Source: Numida meleagris (Eukaryota > Chordata > Aves > Galliformes > Numididae). From it: DNA of 64,000 nucleotides. The stretch covers positions 82,713,258 through 82,777,257 of the forward strand of contig NC_034410.1 in the NCBI RefSeq assembly GCF_002078875.1, read 5' to 3'. This document shows positions 38,804 through 52,400 of the stretch, piece after piece (the first letter of the stretch is position 1; each line of letters starts with the position of its first letter). The position numbers were made by a program, and so were the translations under genes. Below the pieces are notes generated by a model that ran no database searches, was not told the origin of the DNA, and saw only the letters and a program-made list of their open reading frames with translations.

Positions 38804-40588
38804 CTAAATTTTCCTGAACTACAAGTAACCATGAAGGAAAAGCACATTATCAGTAAATACTGTCACCAGGATTCATGTCTTACACATTTCATTTCAACTG
38901 CTTATCAAACTTCGCTCAACTTTAGGCATCTTTGCTAACATTTTCACTGTCTGACTTATCCCAAGATGAAAGTTAGGCTTGGCAAACAGGCTATGTATGA
39001 TGAGAGCTGGTATTTTGATCTGTTCCAAAGTATCAGCAATTTCTAAATCTGTACTAATTCAGCCTAATTCTCCATGCAGTGAAATTCCTGAAATGAGTGC
39101 ACCAGAGTGATACCAGGAATTATATTTGGGCATTTAAAGAAGAGAGCAAAACAAGAAATATATACACTTTTATGTTAAATATAGCGTACCTCTGTGCATA
39201 TGAATGTGTGCACACGTACACACACATACACACTATAGGCATATCCAGGTAGTCATAGCCAGAGAGAAAATAGATACTTATAAGATTTTTCAGGAGAGGT
39301 TCACACACAGACATTGGGGAAGTTATATGGATTGTTCTTCTGTCTGGCAAAACACTGAACAAGGAGAGGAATCACGAAAGGAATTCTCTTGATGAGGTTC
39401 TGTGGATAGTCATATATTTATTGCATTTAACAGACGAAGCAGGCTGGCAATTAAGTGGCAAATTTATCGAAAGAAAGTTCAGGAGGTTATCTCTCTAGTA
39501 GCCTATCCTTTTACTAAGAAGTAGGTGAGGTTTATAAAAAGGTGAAGAGGTGACTCTGTGATTCACATTCCCTTGATAATGTTGCAGGGGAGAAACCTTA
39601 CAAGATGGGACAGGCTCTGATCAAGAGGAGAGTGTGACCAGACATAGCAATCAAGTGGGTGACTGCAATTTATATTTGTATATTTTTTACAATATTTACA
39701 TATGTTATAGAAACTTTCTGGCAGACAGCCTGAACCCTGATCAGTTAAGGCTAAAAGAATCAAATAATAAATTCCAATGGGAGGAAGGTGATAAGAGCCT
39801 TACCAAAACTATACATAAGATCACGCAGTAATCTCTGACCTGAAGTACATTAGATATCAGGGAATTCTCCCTGAGCGCTTCTCCTTCAGTCTGGACACTG
39901 AGTTAGATGGCTGAGTGCAGGCAATTTTCCAACAGACAAGACAATACCTTTGATACTTCCTCAAAATCCCTTCTGGCCCAATCAGTGACAGACCCTCTTC
40001 TCACAACACTAAAGAAGAAAATATTCTGTCAGAAAGACTTTTCTAGCTCTCATGGAAGACAGATTCCCCCTGTTGGTACATAAAAGGGACTGACAAGACC
40101 ATTGCCTCCCTTCACCTGGGGAGCTGCACAGTGGGCCCTTCCCGTAGGATGTTGTTCTCTCAATGACTTTTCCAAATGGCTGAATTTCTAAGAGCATACA
40201 AAATTCATCACTACAGAGACTGAGCTACCATGGCTTCTTCTTAGCCTTCCCGATTCTGTGGAGTAAATGCAGCCAGAGAACGTGGGCTGGAGGCATTAAT
40301 TTGCAACCTCCCATCAAATTTGTTCCAGACTTGAAGGACTAAAATGAGATTGTACTTAACTCTCATACACGGAACATCCCAAAAGAAGAACTATTAAAAA
40401 AAAACAAAAAAAAAACACTGCAAAATGACTGGCACTGCTAATTCCAAACTAGACCAATGTTCACACAAGCACGTTTTTGCTACCTGCCATAAGAAAGCCT
40501 TCCTCACTATGCAAGGTTGTAACTGCAAACTAGCTATGTTTCTTCCTGAACTGATATAGGCAGTATATAAAATAAAAAATGCAAGTGC

Positions 40589-40607
40589 ATAAATAAATAA
40601 ATAAATA
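40589..40607 (+). repeat. (TAAA)n short tetranucleotide run
   Basis: Nearly five copies of ataa/aata in a perfect run within an A-rich intron stretch. Confidence 0.9.
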
Positions 40608-42497
40608 CAGCATTATGCTCTGCCTTGCCCAAATTTCTTATGTTCCAGCAGTAGCTGTGTTTCACATTATGTATTATTTGGGTGTTGATGAAACCATGTG
40701 CTTTCAAGTCTGTTACAACAGACCTGTAATAAGGACAATTCTAACTCTTCTTGGCAGGATTTCTGTCTTATCAAGATAAACTGAGGCTCTCCTATTTAGT
40801 CTGCTTTTGAAATTCCTCTTGCATTTGTTGCTCTCATTTGACTTTGTTCAGCTGAGGGTTCTGTCATGCATGGCCTGGATGGATCCAGCTGAAGCAAGAG
40901 TGTAATTTCCCTCACAGCCACTGTCCAGATCTGCTGCCCTGCTGGAGGTTATCAGCAAAGCAACAGAGTCAGCAAAGGAAGTGCATGACTATGTCTCAAT
41001 TCATAGTGCACTATTTTAGCCTTAACTGCAAAATAAGGACGGCGTGAGGTAGGACGCCGCGGCATGTATTGGGTTGACTGAGTCACCAGCTTTTCCCTCA
41101 CTGAATAGGAAACAGCAACTAAAAGAGTTTAGGGGAAAAAAAGAATATCCTTTCCAGAGGTGGGAGAGCCATAAAGACAGGCAGCACTGCTTCCAGAAGT
41201 AGGAAGGAGAAAGGACTGTACCCTCCTGTGGGCCCACATCTTCCTGAAGCTTAAGCTTATGTCTACTTGTTAGGTGTTATGAGGAAAATCAGGAGACAAA
41301 CGTTCTACTTCCAGCCTGTGCACCTACTGACAGAACAAATTTCATAAGCCTTGTCCTCCTGAAAGTGGAAAAACTACTGCAGTTTCAACATCAGAAGTGT
41401 GTTTTTTTTTTCTGCCCATATGTGATGACCTAGGTATGGAAGGATATGCAGTTTGCCAGCAGACACAGAAAATGAGCAAATAAGCCAACAGGTACATGAT
41501 GGCTTAGCATAAGCACAACATTGTACACCATTCTGAGGCAACGCCCAACAAAATGACTGGAGACCTGCTTGTAGCAAAAATGGTTATTCCACCCATATAT
41601 ATGAGTAATTGCTAGATGAACCAGAACTAATTCTATGAAGAGCTATAGCAATTGTTAGCCAAATTGAGTTTGCCATGGCAGATACTAAAATAATTGCTCA
41701 GGGGGATTGCAGGCCATAGCTAAGCAGTTAAATCATTACAAGTGTAAACTTCAGACTGGCAATGGATGAGAGGACCAAGGTGGTTGCAAAAGAGAGCATC
41801 ATTTTATTAATCAAACAAACACTACTGCCCTTCTTCCTCACATTCTATTTCCCTAAATGTATGAAGAATTCAACACTCTTCCTCAAGCATTCACACAGGT
41901 GTTGTCTATAGGCACAGACACACACAAGAATGTCCACAAGGGTACTTCCAAGAACAGAAATTATATTCCTTGAGGAGGGCTGTTTTACAAAGGATATTTT
42001 TATATTTCTCAACTAAAGCACAGAAAAACTCCTAGGTGACTCATCTGTTTAGTATTAACTAACCCTTGACTCTACTCATATGCAATTCTTAGCAAAGCAA
42101 AGGCTCATTTCAAAATAGAGGTTACATAGAACACTGGTGGCAAACAGGTCACACACGCTGGCTGTGTGCAGGCACGTGTATGTACGTGCAGAACAGGGAG
42201 CCAATTGAAGGAGAAAGAGAATAGGTTCGGCAATATATTTGGTTTGCATTATTCTTCAGATTATGAATGCAGGCTGTTAAAATGAGTATGTTTCTGAGCA
42301 TTGATTACTTGTATATTTGCACCTCCAGAACAGAGGCGCAAAGAAATAAAGCAATACAATTTCATTTGGCACAACTGACTGTGGAGGAAATAATGCTTGA
42401 CATAAACTAGATACAAATATTAGATACGTCTACAACAGACTGCTGCATACTGAGACCTTCAGAGTGGTTGTTATGAGTTCATAAGCTTGGATATATG

Positions 42498-42530
42498 CAA
42501 AAAAAAATAAAAAATAAAAAAAATTAAAAT
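42498..42530 (+). repeat. A-rich simple repeat
   Basis: A run of A interrupted by single or paired T (aaaaaaaataaaaaataaaa type). Low complexity; no tail-bearing element could be recognised before it. Confidence 0.8.
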
Positions 42531-44249
42531 GAGCTTTGCAGCCAGGTTGCCAGCCTTCCTCAGGCTGAATAGCGTATCACCTCACACAGCACACAACTCA
42601 TTTACAACTCAGCATGATGAAGAAGAGAATCTATCACAAAATGGGAAATAGAAAGGTCTTCCTACAAATGTTATGCAGAAGGTCAGCAAGGAAAACAAGT
42701 CTTCAGTTGTCTTCCAAACCAAGTCCTCCCAAAGTCCTTCTAGAACTGACAGCAATTCAGCAAAGGGTGTTCATGGAAAAGATACTGAGTGAAACCCGTT
42801 TCTATTAAACAAAGAAACAAGTCACTGTGTAACATACACAAATAATTTTCTCATGGGTCCTAAGAAAATGTTGTTGTGGCCTAAAACTGTCAATGGTAGA
42901 GGAGAATGAGAGATCTGAAATACCAACTAGACTTTGCAGACCCTTGGACAAACAATTAGGAAAATCGCTGCCTGTCAGATTAGGAGGAGTAGCTCTGCAG
43001 GAGGTCCTGAGATGAGAGATGTGGGGAACTGGGAATCATAGCTCTATTGCAGACAATCCAGAGACTGCCACAGAAAGCAATATCATTCCTTCTCATGCAT
43101 CCTCCTGCCTCAGCACCACCAACCATACTCACTATCCTCTCTGTAGCTGTTTTCACTACACAGACATAGCACCCCTGCTAGTACAAACTGATCAGAAAGC
43201 AATTTTTGAATGAAATGTTTCTGGAAGACTTGCTAATTTATCACCTTCTAGGAAGGGTACACTCTTGAAAAAAAGGGTTGGCACATTTTCACTATTATAG
43301 CTCTTTTGAGTTCAAAATAACTTATTTTGTCAAACATAATTCACTAGCCCCCTCAGCCAGCCTTTCCTATAAGATGCTTCAATGCCTTCTTTTAGTTGTA
43401 AGAGTCAACACTAGAAAGTTGTAATTTAAAAAAGAGATAACTAGTGCTCTGAAAGACATAGTACATATACATAAGCATATATATACAGCATGTGCATCAG
43501 CATAACAGGCTGATTAACAGTGATGATTGCAATGATAGAAATCCATATTTGACACTAAAGATGTCCAAAGTGATGGCACTACCATACGTTTAGATGCGTG
43601 CACCTATGCTGTAACCTCCACTCTAATCATCTGCTGAAAGACAGCATACTGTGCTATTCAAATAATATTTAAATAAAATTAATACGTCCCCTCCATCCAA
43701 AGAAGAAAGGCAGATATCCACTACTAACAGAATAAAAGCACAATCCAAAGTAGTCACTCCTGCCTGGTAAGATATGAAGGTACGATATGACTTTTTTGAA
43801 GGCTGTATACCAATTTTTTTTTTCTACTAGAATACCTGCAGAAGTCAGAAAAAAAAAAAAACAAACACAAGGATATTCCATCTTAGATGCTTAACACTTT
43901 TATAATCCAAAAGCTATAAACATTTACATTGCTGCATAAGCTTTTCCAAGTTTGTCACTAGACCTGATTTTTTATTAACCTTGCTCTTACCAACTTTGAA
44001 TATTGATACTCATCTTGATTTTTAGAATTGAGATTTTATTAATTCTTCAGCTACATCTGATTCATATGTACAAAATAAGCCCCTTTCTATTAGAAATCTT
44101 CTCCTCAGGTCATTGCTTGATGGACTTATGAACTTCACACAGCAACTTGGGTATAAGAAAATGGACTTTTTGAGATAAAGTTTGGAAAATAGCTCACTAT
44201 AAGATGTATTTATTTGACTTCCCTACAGACAAGAAGCAACAGACCTTAC

Positions 44250-44312
44250 ATTAGGGTCCTGCAGGCTGGAGGTCTTACTGGGATTTACAAAAGAGGTCTC
44301 TTCCTTTACAGC
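44250..44312 (-). CDS. Internal exon (phase 0-0), 21 codons
   Basis: A strong acceptor (cttcttcttttaacag) and a consensus donor (CCTAAT/GTAAGG) enclose 63 nt encoding AVKEETSFVNPSKTSSLQDP and a final N. The segment is short, polar, and rich in Ser and Thr, which fits a disordered linker. It is three-divisible and phase 0-0, so it can be included or skipped without a frame change. It is the last exon before the microexon region at 36 to 39 kb. Entering this exon in phase 2, as would happen after the candidate at 45625-45692, gives a stop at the third codon. The two are therefore mutually exclusive. Confidence 0.82.
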
Positions 44313-45624
44313 CTGTTAAAAGAAGAAGTCAAAGTTTAGTGCAACATCCACACACTTAGGATTATATACGTTTATTTTGAAATATTCCTGTAAGTACCTC
44401 ATAAAACTGCAATGCCCCAAATGCCTCCTCTGTCCAGACTTAAAAAGCATGGATATATTTTTTTTAATTTACATTTTAAATTAAATCGTCATTTAACACT
44501 GAGATTCACTGTGATGAGCTACAGTGTACAATATAGAGAGCAACAGCAACAGGAAGAGATTGGATAAAGATAAAGGAGGGGAAGCAAAGGAACACAGATA
44601 TTTACGTTTCCCCCAGATAGCAGAAATAATAAAAATCAGTCGAGGCAAACATGCTGATATTTGAGTTGTTCTTTCAATTGGAGTAAAATAAATATTTATG
44701 TAGTCTAATGAAAACCATGCCAGCTTGACAGCTTTTCATTCAGTTGTTAGAAAAATGTACCGAAAAAATTAGATCCCCTACAAATAATCACTATGCACAT
44801 GCAGTTCACAGAAAATCTCACCCACTACTGCTCCCTGTTAAATTACAGCATCCTGTCTCTCCCATATCATTTGTCTATAGAGTAGAAAATACTAACACTG
44901 CAAAATGACTTACATGGAAATTGCTTGATTACCCAGGAAACGCCCGGTTCGGGAGGTGTTAGTAGATTATACTCTTCAACTGAGACGCAGGGTTCCACAA
45001 TCCATGTGTAAATGCCCATGTCAGGGCAACACTGCACCCCTCTATAGAAAATACTGGCTGAAGACACAAGAGTATCTCCAAATCAGTAATGGACTTGGCA
45101 GGCTCTGACATTTCCATTCTGCTATAAATGGATAGATGGAGCTGATGCAGGTCTACAACAGAGTGATTCTTCAGCGCTCAACATCTGAACCATAATAATT
45201 TGAGGGCACTGGTGGAGATCAAATTGCATTAAATGTGTCAGTCTCATTCTACTCAATAAGGATGAGATGGGTTTCTTCAAATCAAATCAAAGGATTTTAC
45301 AGGCATATAAAAAAAAATTGTAAATTTGACAAGACATTCCATTCAATGCGGATCGATACATTCCATTTGAGAGTGCTCATAAGCAAAAAAAAGAAAAAAG
45401 GAAATTAAGGCCTGATTTTCTTCTATACCTTAGTAGTAAACTAAAAAATATCAGTAGTGATGCTCAGTGCTTGGGGAAATCACTCAAGTCGTGATAGTTT
45501 TAGGTTAGTTTCCCCCTTGTGCCAGGGTGAACAAACCCGCATTGCTACTTTGCAGTTTTTGCACTATTTATCAGAGCATCAACCATGGTGGGAATAGACG
45601 ATGCACGCATGGATACACAATTAC

Positions 45625-45692
45625 CTATAGGGTCCTGGAAGCCTGGTAGAAAGTGAATTCATTCCTGGGCCTGCTCCAGTGCAGGCAAATAC
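45625..45692 (-). CDS. Candidate alternative exon (68 nt, phase 0-2)
   Basis: Acceptor gctcttcacctcag and donor CCTATAG/GTAATT bound 68 nt with a single open frame, VFACTGAGPGMNSLSTRLPG followed by PY and two bases. If it precedes the exon at 44250-44312 it causes a stop at the third codon of that exon. If it replaces both 44250-44312 and 36690-36721 (95 nt together), it delivers the right phase to 31856-31960. It could therefore be a mutually exclusive exon, a poison exon that triggers decay, or a chance pairing of sites. The acceptor tract is decent. Confidence 0.3.
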
Positions 45693-48600
45693 CTGAGGTG
45701 AAGAGCTAGGCAGTATTTTGACTTAAGGCTCTCCTCAACCCTTCCCTTTAGAGTTGTTGCACCTTGTATCTTAATACTGAAACCATCATCAACATCATCA
45801 GGAGGTCTGTCCCTCTTCTGGGGGACAGGTTTGCACAGAGGAAGCTACTCTATGGCTTGTTTACACAAAGGATAACAGGACCGGCAGTAGGCACTGGTTC
45901 AACACAGCTAGAAGTTTCCTAAGTCCCCTGCAAATGGTCTAAATATTAAGGAGTCAGATAAAGGGGGGACACGATCACACCATCGCCACCATTGTAACAC
46001 ATTCACCAAATGTTTTACAGCTGAAGATTTCAGTGAATTAGCATCATGACATGAATAATTTCAGAACCAGCAGTGTTATTTTTTAATTTTAAGAAATTTG
46101 TAATCATAAGAAATTTAACTCAGTTCTAGAAAACTTATTTTTTTTTCTACTGATCTCCTAGTAGCTCTGTCTAGCCTAATATTTAGTCACAATCTAGTGC
46201 TTTCTTGAAAGGAAATAATATTTTTTTTTTTTTTTAAGGAATTGAGAGAAAGCATTGAAAATCACTGTTTGTTGACACAGAAGAGCATTGAAGTAATTTT
46301 TCTTTGTTCTGCAGAAATTATGATGCTTTTTATAAAGCTGCTGGGTTTCTGAAAGCTGTAAACATGAATCCACCCATCAGAAACTTAATACACAGTATCT
46401 TCTTTCGCACTGATGTCTTAGCAACATTTTATTGTTAAGCCTGACAAGCTAGCTGTTTATTACGTGTCACATTGGCTACCTTTTAAAACTATAATTTTTA
46501 CTTTATTCCAATTTTCACCGAATTAATTGAGCTGCATTTTGAGATGCACTTGAACACAACAATAAAAAGAGAACATGGGGGTGGAGGATGCAATGAAGGG
46601 ACTGCGACCAGGATTGAAATGATTAAAATTCCACCTACTTAAACACCATAAGATCTCATTAGCCAGTTGAGAGGGCTTCATTGTATGATTCCCTAACAAC
46701 TGGCCCTTGGTTTCTTCTGTGTTCTGTGGCTACATTACCATCCTCTTTTGACTTCTCTGCAAAAGAAAGTTAAGCCTACTTCTCAAGAAGTAGCATACTC
46801 CTAAGCGGCATGACCAGCATCCTGAGAAATGTCCTTTGTACTAATTTTCTCCATTATTACTCATGCTTTAAAGTACAGAAGAGACCGAGGTACCTACAAA
46901 TAAATACTGTAGATTAGTGAGCAAGTAATCCCACTCTAAACTGGGGGGAGCAAGAGAGCACATGAAGAAATGGAGGAGCCTGCCAAGCCTCAGGAGATGC
47001 AGGTGTGTGCTGGCAACTGAACAACAGTAAGGATGGGGTAATTCTCCCCAGCTCTATGCCTCTCCTCCATGCCTATGGATGAACAGACACAGGAGAATGT
47101 TACACCTGTGAACATTTCTGCAAAGGTCCTCAGTCATCAGTACTTTTGCTGCCTTTGCTTTACTTGTTTGCTTGCTGGGCTTTTCTTGTTGGTTTGTTTT
47201 CAGAAGGAAGTGGGTAAGTCATCAGCTGACAGCAGGTTTCTTTTGTTTTTCTTTCTAATTCAGCAAATAACACTCAATAACTATGCAAAGACATCCTCAG
47301 CCTTATTGTAAAGATCTGTCCCACAATGTAAAATGAACATTATGATTGTGCACACCACATACATACACTCACAATCATCATTTATATAGAATCAGATTCA
47401 CTTGATAATTACCCAAAGAGAAACAAGCTGGCTCTTCTGGCTACTGGACTACAAAGCAAACAAAATTAAAGGCTGACCCACACAATCAATTCACACAGCA
47501 TCATTCTCCTTTTCTCCTTTCTTATCTGCTCTGGGGCCACAGCAAAAATACAGAAATAAAAAAAAACCTGAATGTTCCTCTTTCATATGCCATTAACTTT
47601 CTCAAAAGTGCTAGAAACAAAAGTAAAGCATTATTTTCTCATTCTGAAGACAAGAGACATACACAAAGAGAAATACCATTGTATACACTCTTTTAATAGG
47701 AAACCGCTAAGAAAATTTAGTATGAAAAGAGGAGAAAATCATTTGAGTAACAGCAAAAGCATCTTGGGTGTCTCTCCTCCACCACAAGGTGAATTGCTGT
47801 GGCTCTCTCATCCCATCCGATCACAACAGGAATGACTTGAATCAGCAAAAAGGCTTCATAAAGAATCTGATCACTGCAGCCAAGAGTCAGTCAGGTTCTT
47901 GTTTAAGGAAGAAAAGGGCCTAAAAGACTGTTGTGATACACGTAGCAATTTCACAAAGTTCTCAATTACAGGAAGTAACAACACAACTTTCACGTGTTTG
48001 GAGATCTTCAAAGGCAAAGAAGCAATGGCTCTCAGAGCAGTGTTCTGGAAACACTTGACACTGTTTGCCCTTTCTGGCTGCGTAAGGAAGCCAAGGAGCC
48101 CTGATGCACAACAGGTTTTTCAGCTCTTTGTCGACATTTTTGTTATTTGTCAACCACACTGATTTTGGCTGATCTCATTAGACAATACAGGATAAGCAAC
48201 ACATCACTGGGAAAAACATCCTGCCAAGGTGAATCTACCTTGGTGATTTAGTATGTCAGACTTATCATTTCAGGCAGAAAAACATGATGATTAGGTCTCT
48301 CAGGAATGGACTGCTCTGTTCCTTCCCTCTGAGCAGGGCTGTGCACCACATATCTCCTGGGCCATGGCTGGGCCCCAACATCTCATCGCAATTAGTAGCA
48401 TTCATCTCATCATATACTGGCACTTACAGCGAGGAGACGTAACTGACACATTGACAACGTGTTGTCACAGTTCTGTGATACCACTGGCACATTTGCCTCT
48501 AGTACCCCAGCGAATAACTTAAAGATTTCTCTTTTTCCTGCATTCTGTTTATCTAAATCCTCCCTCCTCTCCTGTACCTCAGCAAAGATATCGCATCATT

Positions 48601-49369
48601 TCCTTGGGTCCTTCCCTGTCTTTGAGGTATCACTGCTGACACACTTCTAATGAGCTGCCATGTATCATATATTGATTATCCTGGCCCATACACACTCAGA
48701 ATCTGGTATTTTTGTAGCTGACACCCTTTGTTTTCTGTAGTCTCGCTTTTAAAGTCGAGCAAACCTGTTTCGTTTCAGAGATGGAAGTGAGAGGATGTGA
48801 AGAAGAGCCAATTTTGAATTCCACTGTTGTGAACAATTACAAGCAACGTGATGTTGCACCCACTGTTGTTGGAGGCGAGAGTCCCAGCCCAATCACTTCT
48901 CTTTCCTTAGCCTGAAAACTTCCAGAGAGTTTATTGCTCATCCAAGTGGGTGACGATCAGGTTGCAGCAATGCGCTGTGTGCACTGGGAGCTGCGCAGGC
49001 TTCCCCCACAGCCTGAACATCTCAGGCACAACCTGCTGTACACATGTAATTCCAGCCCTGATCTCTGCACAAAGACAGTCAAACTGTGGGGTTGCTTTGT
49101 GCTGTCAGTAAGGATGGGTAAAGGGAAGGAGGAGAAGAAAGCAAACAGGATCTGCTTTGTGATGGAAAGAGGTTAAAAAGTTGGAAAAGCTGATGGTTTC
49201 AAGGTACTTAAGTCAACATCTATTGAAAGCTGAGAGATCCTCAGGGAATCCAGAAGGATTTGTTTAAGTCCCGTTATAAGAGAGACTGCATAAGATTATA
49301 AATCCTCAAGTGTCTTCCCCTCACCTACTCTATTTTCATTCATGACCTGATTAGAGTTTGAATCCAGGG

Positions 49370-49405
49370 TTTGGAGCTTTATCCTTATGTGGATAAAGCT
49401 CCAAA
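49370..49405. repeat. Perfect 15-bp inverted repeat with 6-nt loop
   Basis: The arm at 49370-49384 (tttggagctttatcc) is the exact complement of 49391-49405 (ggataaagctccaaa), separated by ttatgt. Pairing does not extend cleanly outward, so it is too short for a typical microRNA precursor. It lies in the intron between the 54.3-kb and 44.3-kb exons. Confidence 0.93.
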
Positions 49406-52400
49406 GTCTCAGTTTATATAAAGACAGTGAAATATTTCTAGGAGCAATGGCAAATACACTTGGACATTCAGGTCGACAACTCCTTACACTTGAATCTTTC
49501 TGTAAAGGGCAGAGCACAAGAAAAGCAAAGAATCACCAAAAATTTAGCCAAGAAAGACTAGATCTGAGTCACTTCAATTAACACACCCTTTCTATTATAA
49601 ATGTCCCAGTCTCATTTACATTTGTAGCCATCATTTGCATCTACGTAGAAAATATAGGCTGCAGGATGATACTGGTACCCATGTGTGACCTGAGACATTT
49701 TCTGCCGCACAGCCCAGTCATCTTCTGGAGGCAGCTTGAGACAGCAAAAGCAACACGCACTTTTTCATGTATTTGAAAAACTTGAAGCAAAACTGTATCA
49801 TCATCACCTGTACCTGCTTCTTGGACAGAGAGGAAAGAGAGAGATGTCTACAGACGCTGGTATAAAAGTTTACACGTTTATAGGCTTGTGAAGAAAGGCA
49901 GTATGCAAAAAGGGCCAGAGGAGCGCCTTTGTTTACTAAGAATCAAGGCAGGAGAGTCAATTGCTGAGGAACCCTGACTGATCCAAGTAGACCCTGTCCA
50001 AGAGTTTCCCCCGGGGCTGATAAAGCAGAAACAGAGAACAGAGCATAGTCTGGCAGGGATGTGTCTGGGAAGAGGAGGACAAAACCTCAGGGAAAGAACC
50101 AGACGGGAGGGGAATGCGTGGAGGAGAATGGGATTTTGCATGCTCTTTCTTACAAAATAACTCCACGTCCCCAGCCTACCTTTTCCCATCACTTTTGTCT
50201 TAACAAACAACTCACAGTTGCAACAGGTTGTGAATGCAAACATCACTTGCAGAAGATTACCGGAACACAGCACAAGTTCCATGCCAAAAGAAAGAGCCCT
50301 GCTGAGATAGTAGTACATTTGCTCAGGAGCCTGCACTTAATGCCAAGGATAATTAGGATTTGTCCACATTCAAGTGGATATAAATAGCAACCCAAACCTG
50401 CTAGTATCTTGTGCCCATCAGATGGGCCACGGACTGCTTGGCAAAAGGGACTCTTTGTGATACTAACAAGTTGCCCAATCAATCACAGCATATCAGCACT
50501 GACTCACAGAAGCTGCAAAGGGGTTCTAAATGCCAGACAGAGCTGGTCTTTTGTATTCTGGCAGCTCCTCATTGCTGCTTTATACCTCTCTCTCTCAAAT
50601 GAAGAGTCTGGAATAAATGAAAAAAAAAGAGAAAAAAAAGAAAAATGTCAGTCGCTTTGCAGTGTTTAGTGCTCCCCTGGAGCTTAATTATGTGGGAACT
50701 GTGATACGCAGTCTGTCAGCTGGAAGGTGGCAGATCCCTGTGGCACAGTTTGAAGGGTGTGTTGTGAAATACTGTGGTTTTGCTCTAGACCTACAGATAC
50801 CCACAATAACATGTGGGTTCCTCACATTTATCACCTGTGGTGTCTGCACCAGTGTGCTCCTAGATTTGGTTTCAAGTATCCCCCATGCACGCTGTACTTT
50901 GATTCTCCAGCCTTCAGAATGGCACATAAATATTTCCATCTTCACTGTATAAACAAAGTCACTCTTGTTAGTCTCCTGCTGCTCTATAACTCTAAACCAC
51001 ATGCAGGGCTCGGTGAATGGCACAGTAAACTTAGAAATGTTCAGTCTCTAAGTCAGGACTATAGTCATGGGAGATGGTATATTGCCCCCTAGAAAAGGAT
51101 AAACAGCTCTTCAGCACGATTCTCAAATGAGGCAGTGCAGAGAACATCCTGCAGGATATATTTCCAAATGTACTACATTATTTTCCCCGTTTTTATATTT
51201 GAAATCATAAGTATTGGAATCATTCATTTCTAAGACTCTCCTGAGTTGGTGTCTAGTTACCAAAAAGAAAGAAAACAACATAAAATTTCCTGCCCCAGAT
51301 TTCATTTTCCACTCACAAACATTTACTCCATTCCCAGCATTAATGACAAAGAGCTGCTTCTTCTACTACATGCAGGAGATGCCTTTATAAACTTGTCACA
51401 TCCTGATGTTAGTAGCACATGGTATTGAAAACATCCTCACTGCTTAGAAGAGAGAGCTGGTACAAATATTTCAAGCAACAGTTCATTAATTTTGGATCTG
51501 ATCCCACAGTGCACCAATATTTTTTTCACACTTTTACACCTAACTATATAATGATAGTGTCCTGTGACATTTCATTAAGGATGGTTAAGGCCATAGACTT
51601 TTGGGGATGTTTTAAAAATAGATTAGTAGACACTCTATCCAGCTTTTAAGAGAACATTTTATTTCAAATAGCATGTGCATAAGACATGGTCTAGTTCTTT
51701 CTCCTTCCTTTTGCAAGGTTGAGGGGAGCAAATCCTCAGCTTCTTGCAACACCGTATTATAAAGAAAGATCTATGGTGCACATGAGGAAAATCAGCCTGT
51801 GGTTCTTTACAGCAACTAAAACACAGACTTTTCTATTTCAGAATGAAGATATACTTCTTGCCCAGGCTGCCTTGTAAATTGAAATATGTCAGTACAGAAG
51901 ACAAGAGATGAGAAATTGGAGGGTATGCTTTTAAAAGAATAAGGCCGGAAGGGTTCTCAAGGATTTACTAGAGTCAAAAGACAGTGTCAGGCAGAGGACA
52001 GCAGGGTTAGTCCTCCAGACATACTGGACAGCAGGAGATGACAGATATGGTCAAGGAGGGGCATGATCACAGCCCTGAAGGAACACATGGAATTCAGTGG
52101 TTGTCTGCCATGAAGAAATTATTTCTTATCTGCTCCCTGAAAAGGATGCTCTAAGTGTCTCTGGGAAGCGTAATACCATCCTGGCTCCCTTTTCCCTGGA
52201 GGTGACTGAATTGCCACTGGGAAATGGTTTAGCTACTTGTATTCAGCTAGATTTTCATGCAGCAGGGAGCACAGGAGATAACTGGGTGTTTTTATGGCAA
52301 GATGGTAAGGTGGTTTATTGGGACTCCAGGTAGCCTCCTCCATCCTCCCACTTTCTAGGTGATAGATAATGCATTTCTACTGCCTCTTTCACCTTTCATC

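Larger units (their letters stand above)
36722..44249 (-). other. 7.5-kb intron region
   Basis: Phase 0 intron with the candidate cassette at 38753-38803, a CR1 fragment at 38440-38571, an AC-rich patch near 39210-39235 and A-rich simple sequence near 40.4, 40.6 and 42.5 kb. Confidence 0.65.

Noticed and set aside
44397..44437. 41-nt segment reading WTEEAFGALQFYE with donor ATGAG/GTACTT next to the 44.3-kb exon
   Set aside because: That frame needs phase 1 entry, but the preceding exon ends in phase 0. Entered in phase 0 it leaves phase 2 and the next exon then stops.
49878..50336. 152-codon minus-strand open frame
   Set aside because: No splice boundaries fit, the sequence is rich in Cys, Phe and Ser like chance translation, and it has no recognisable motif.
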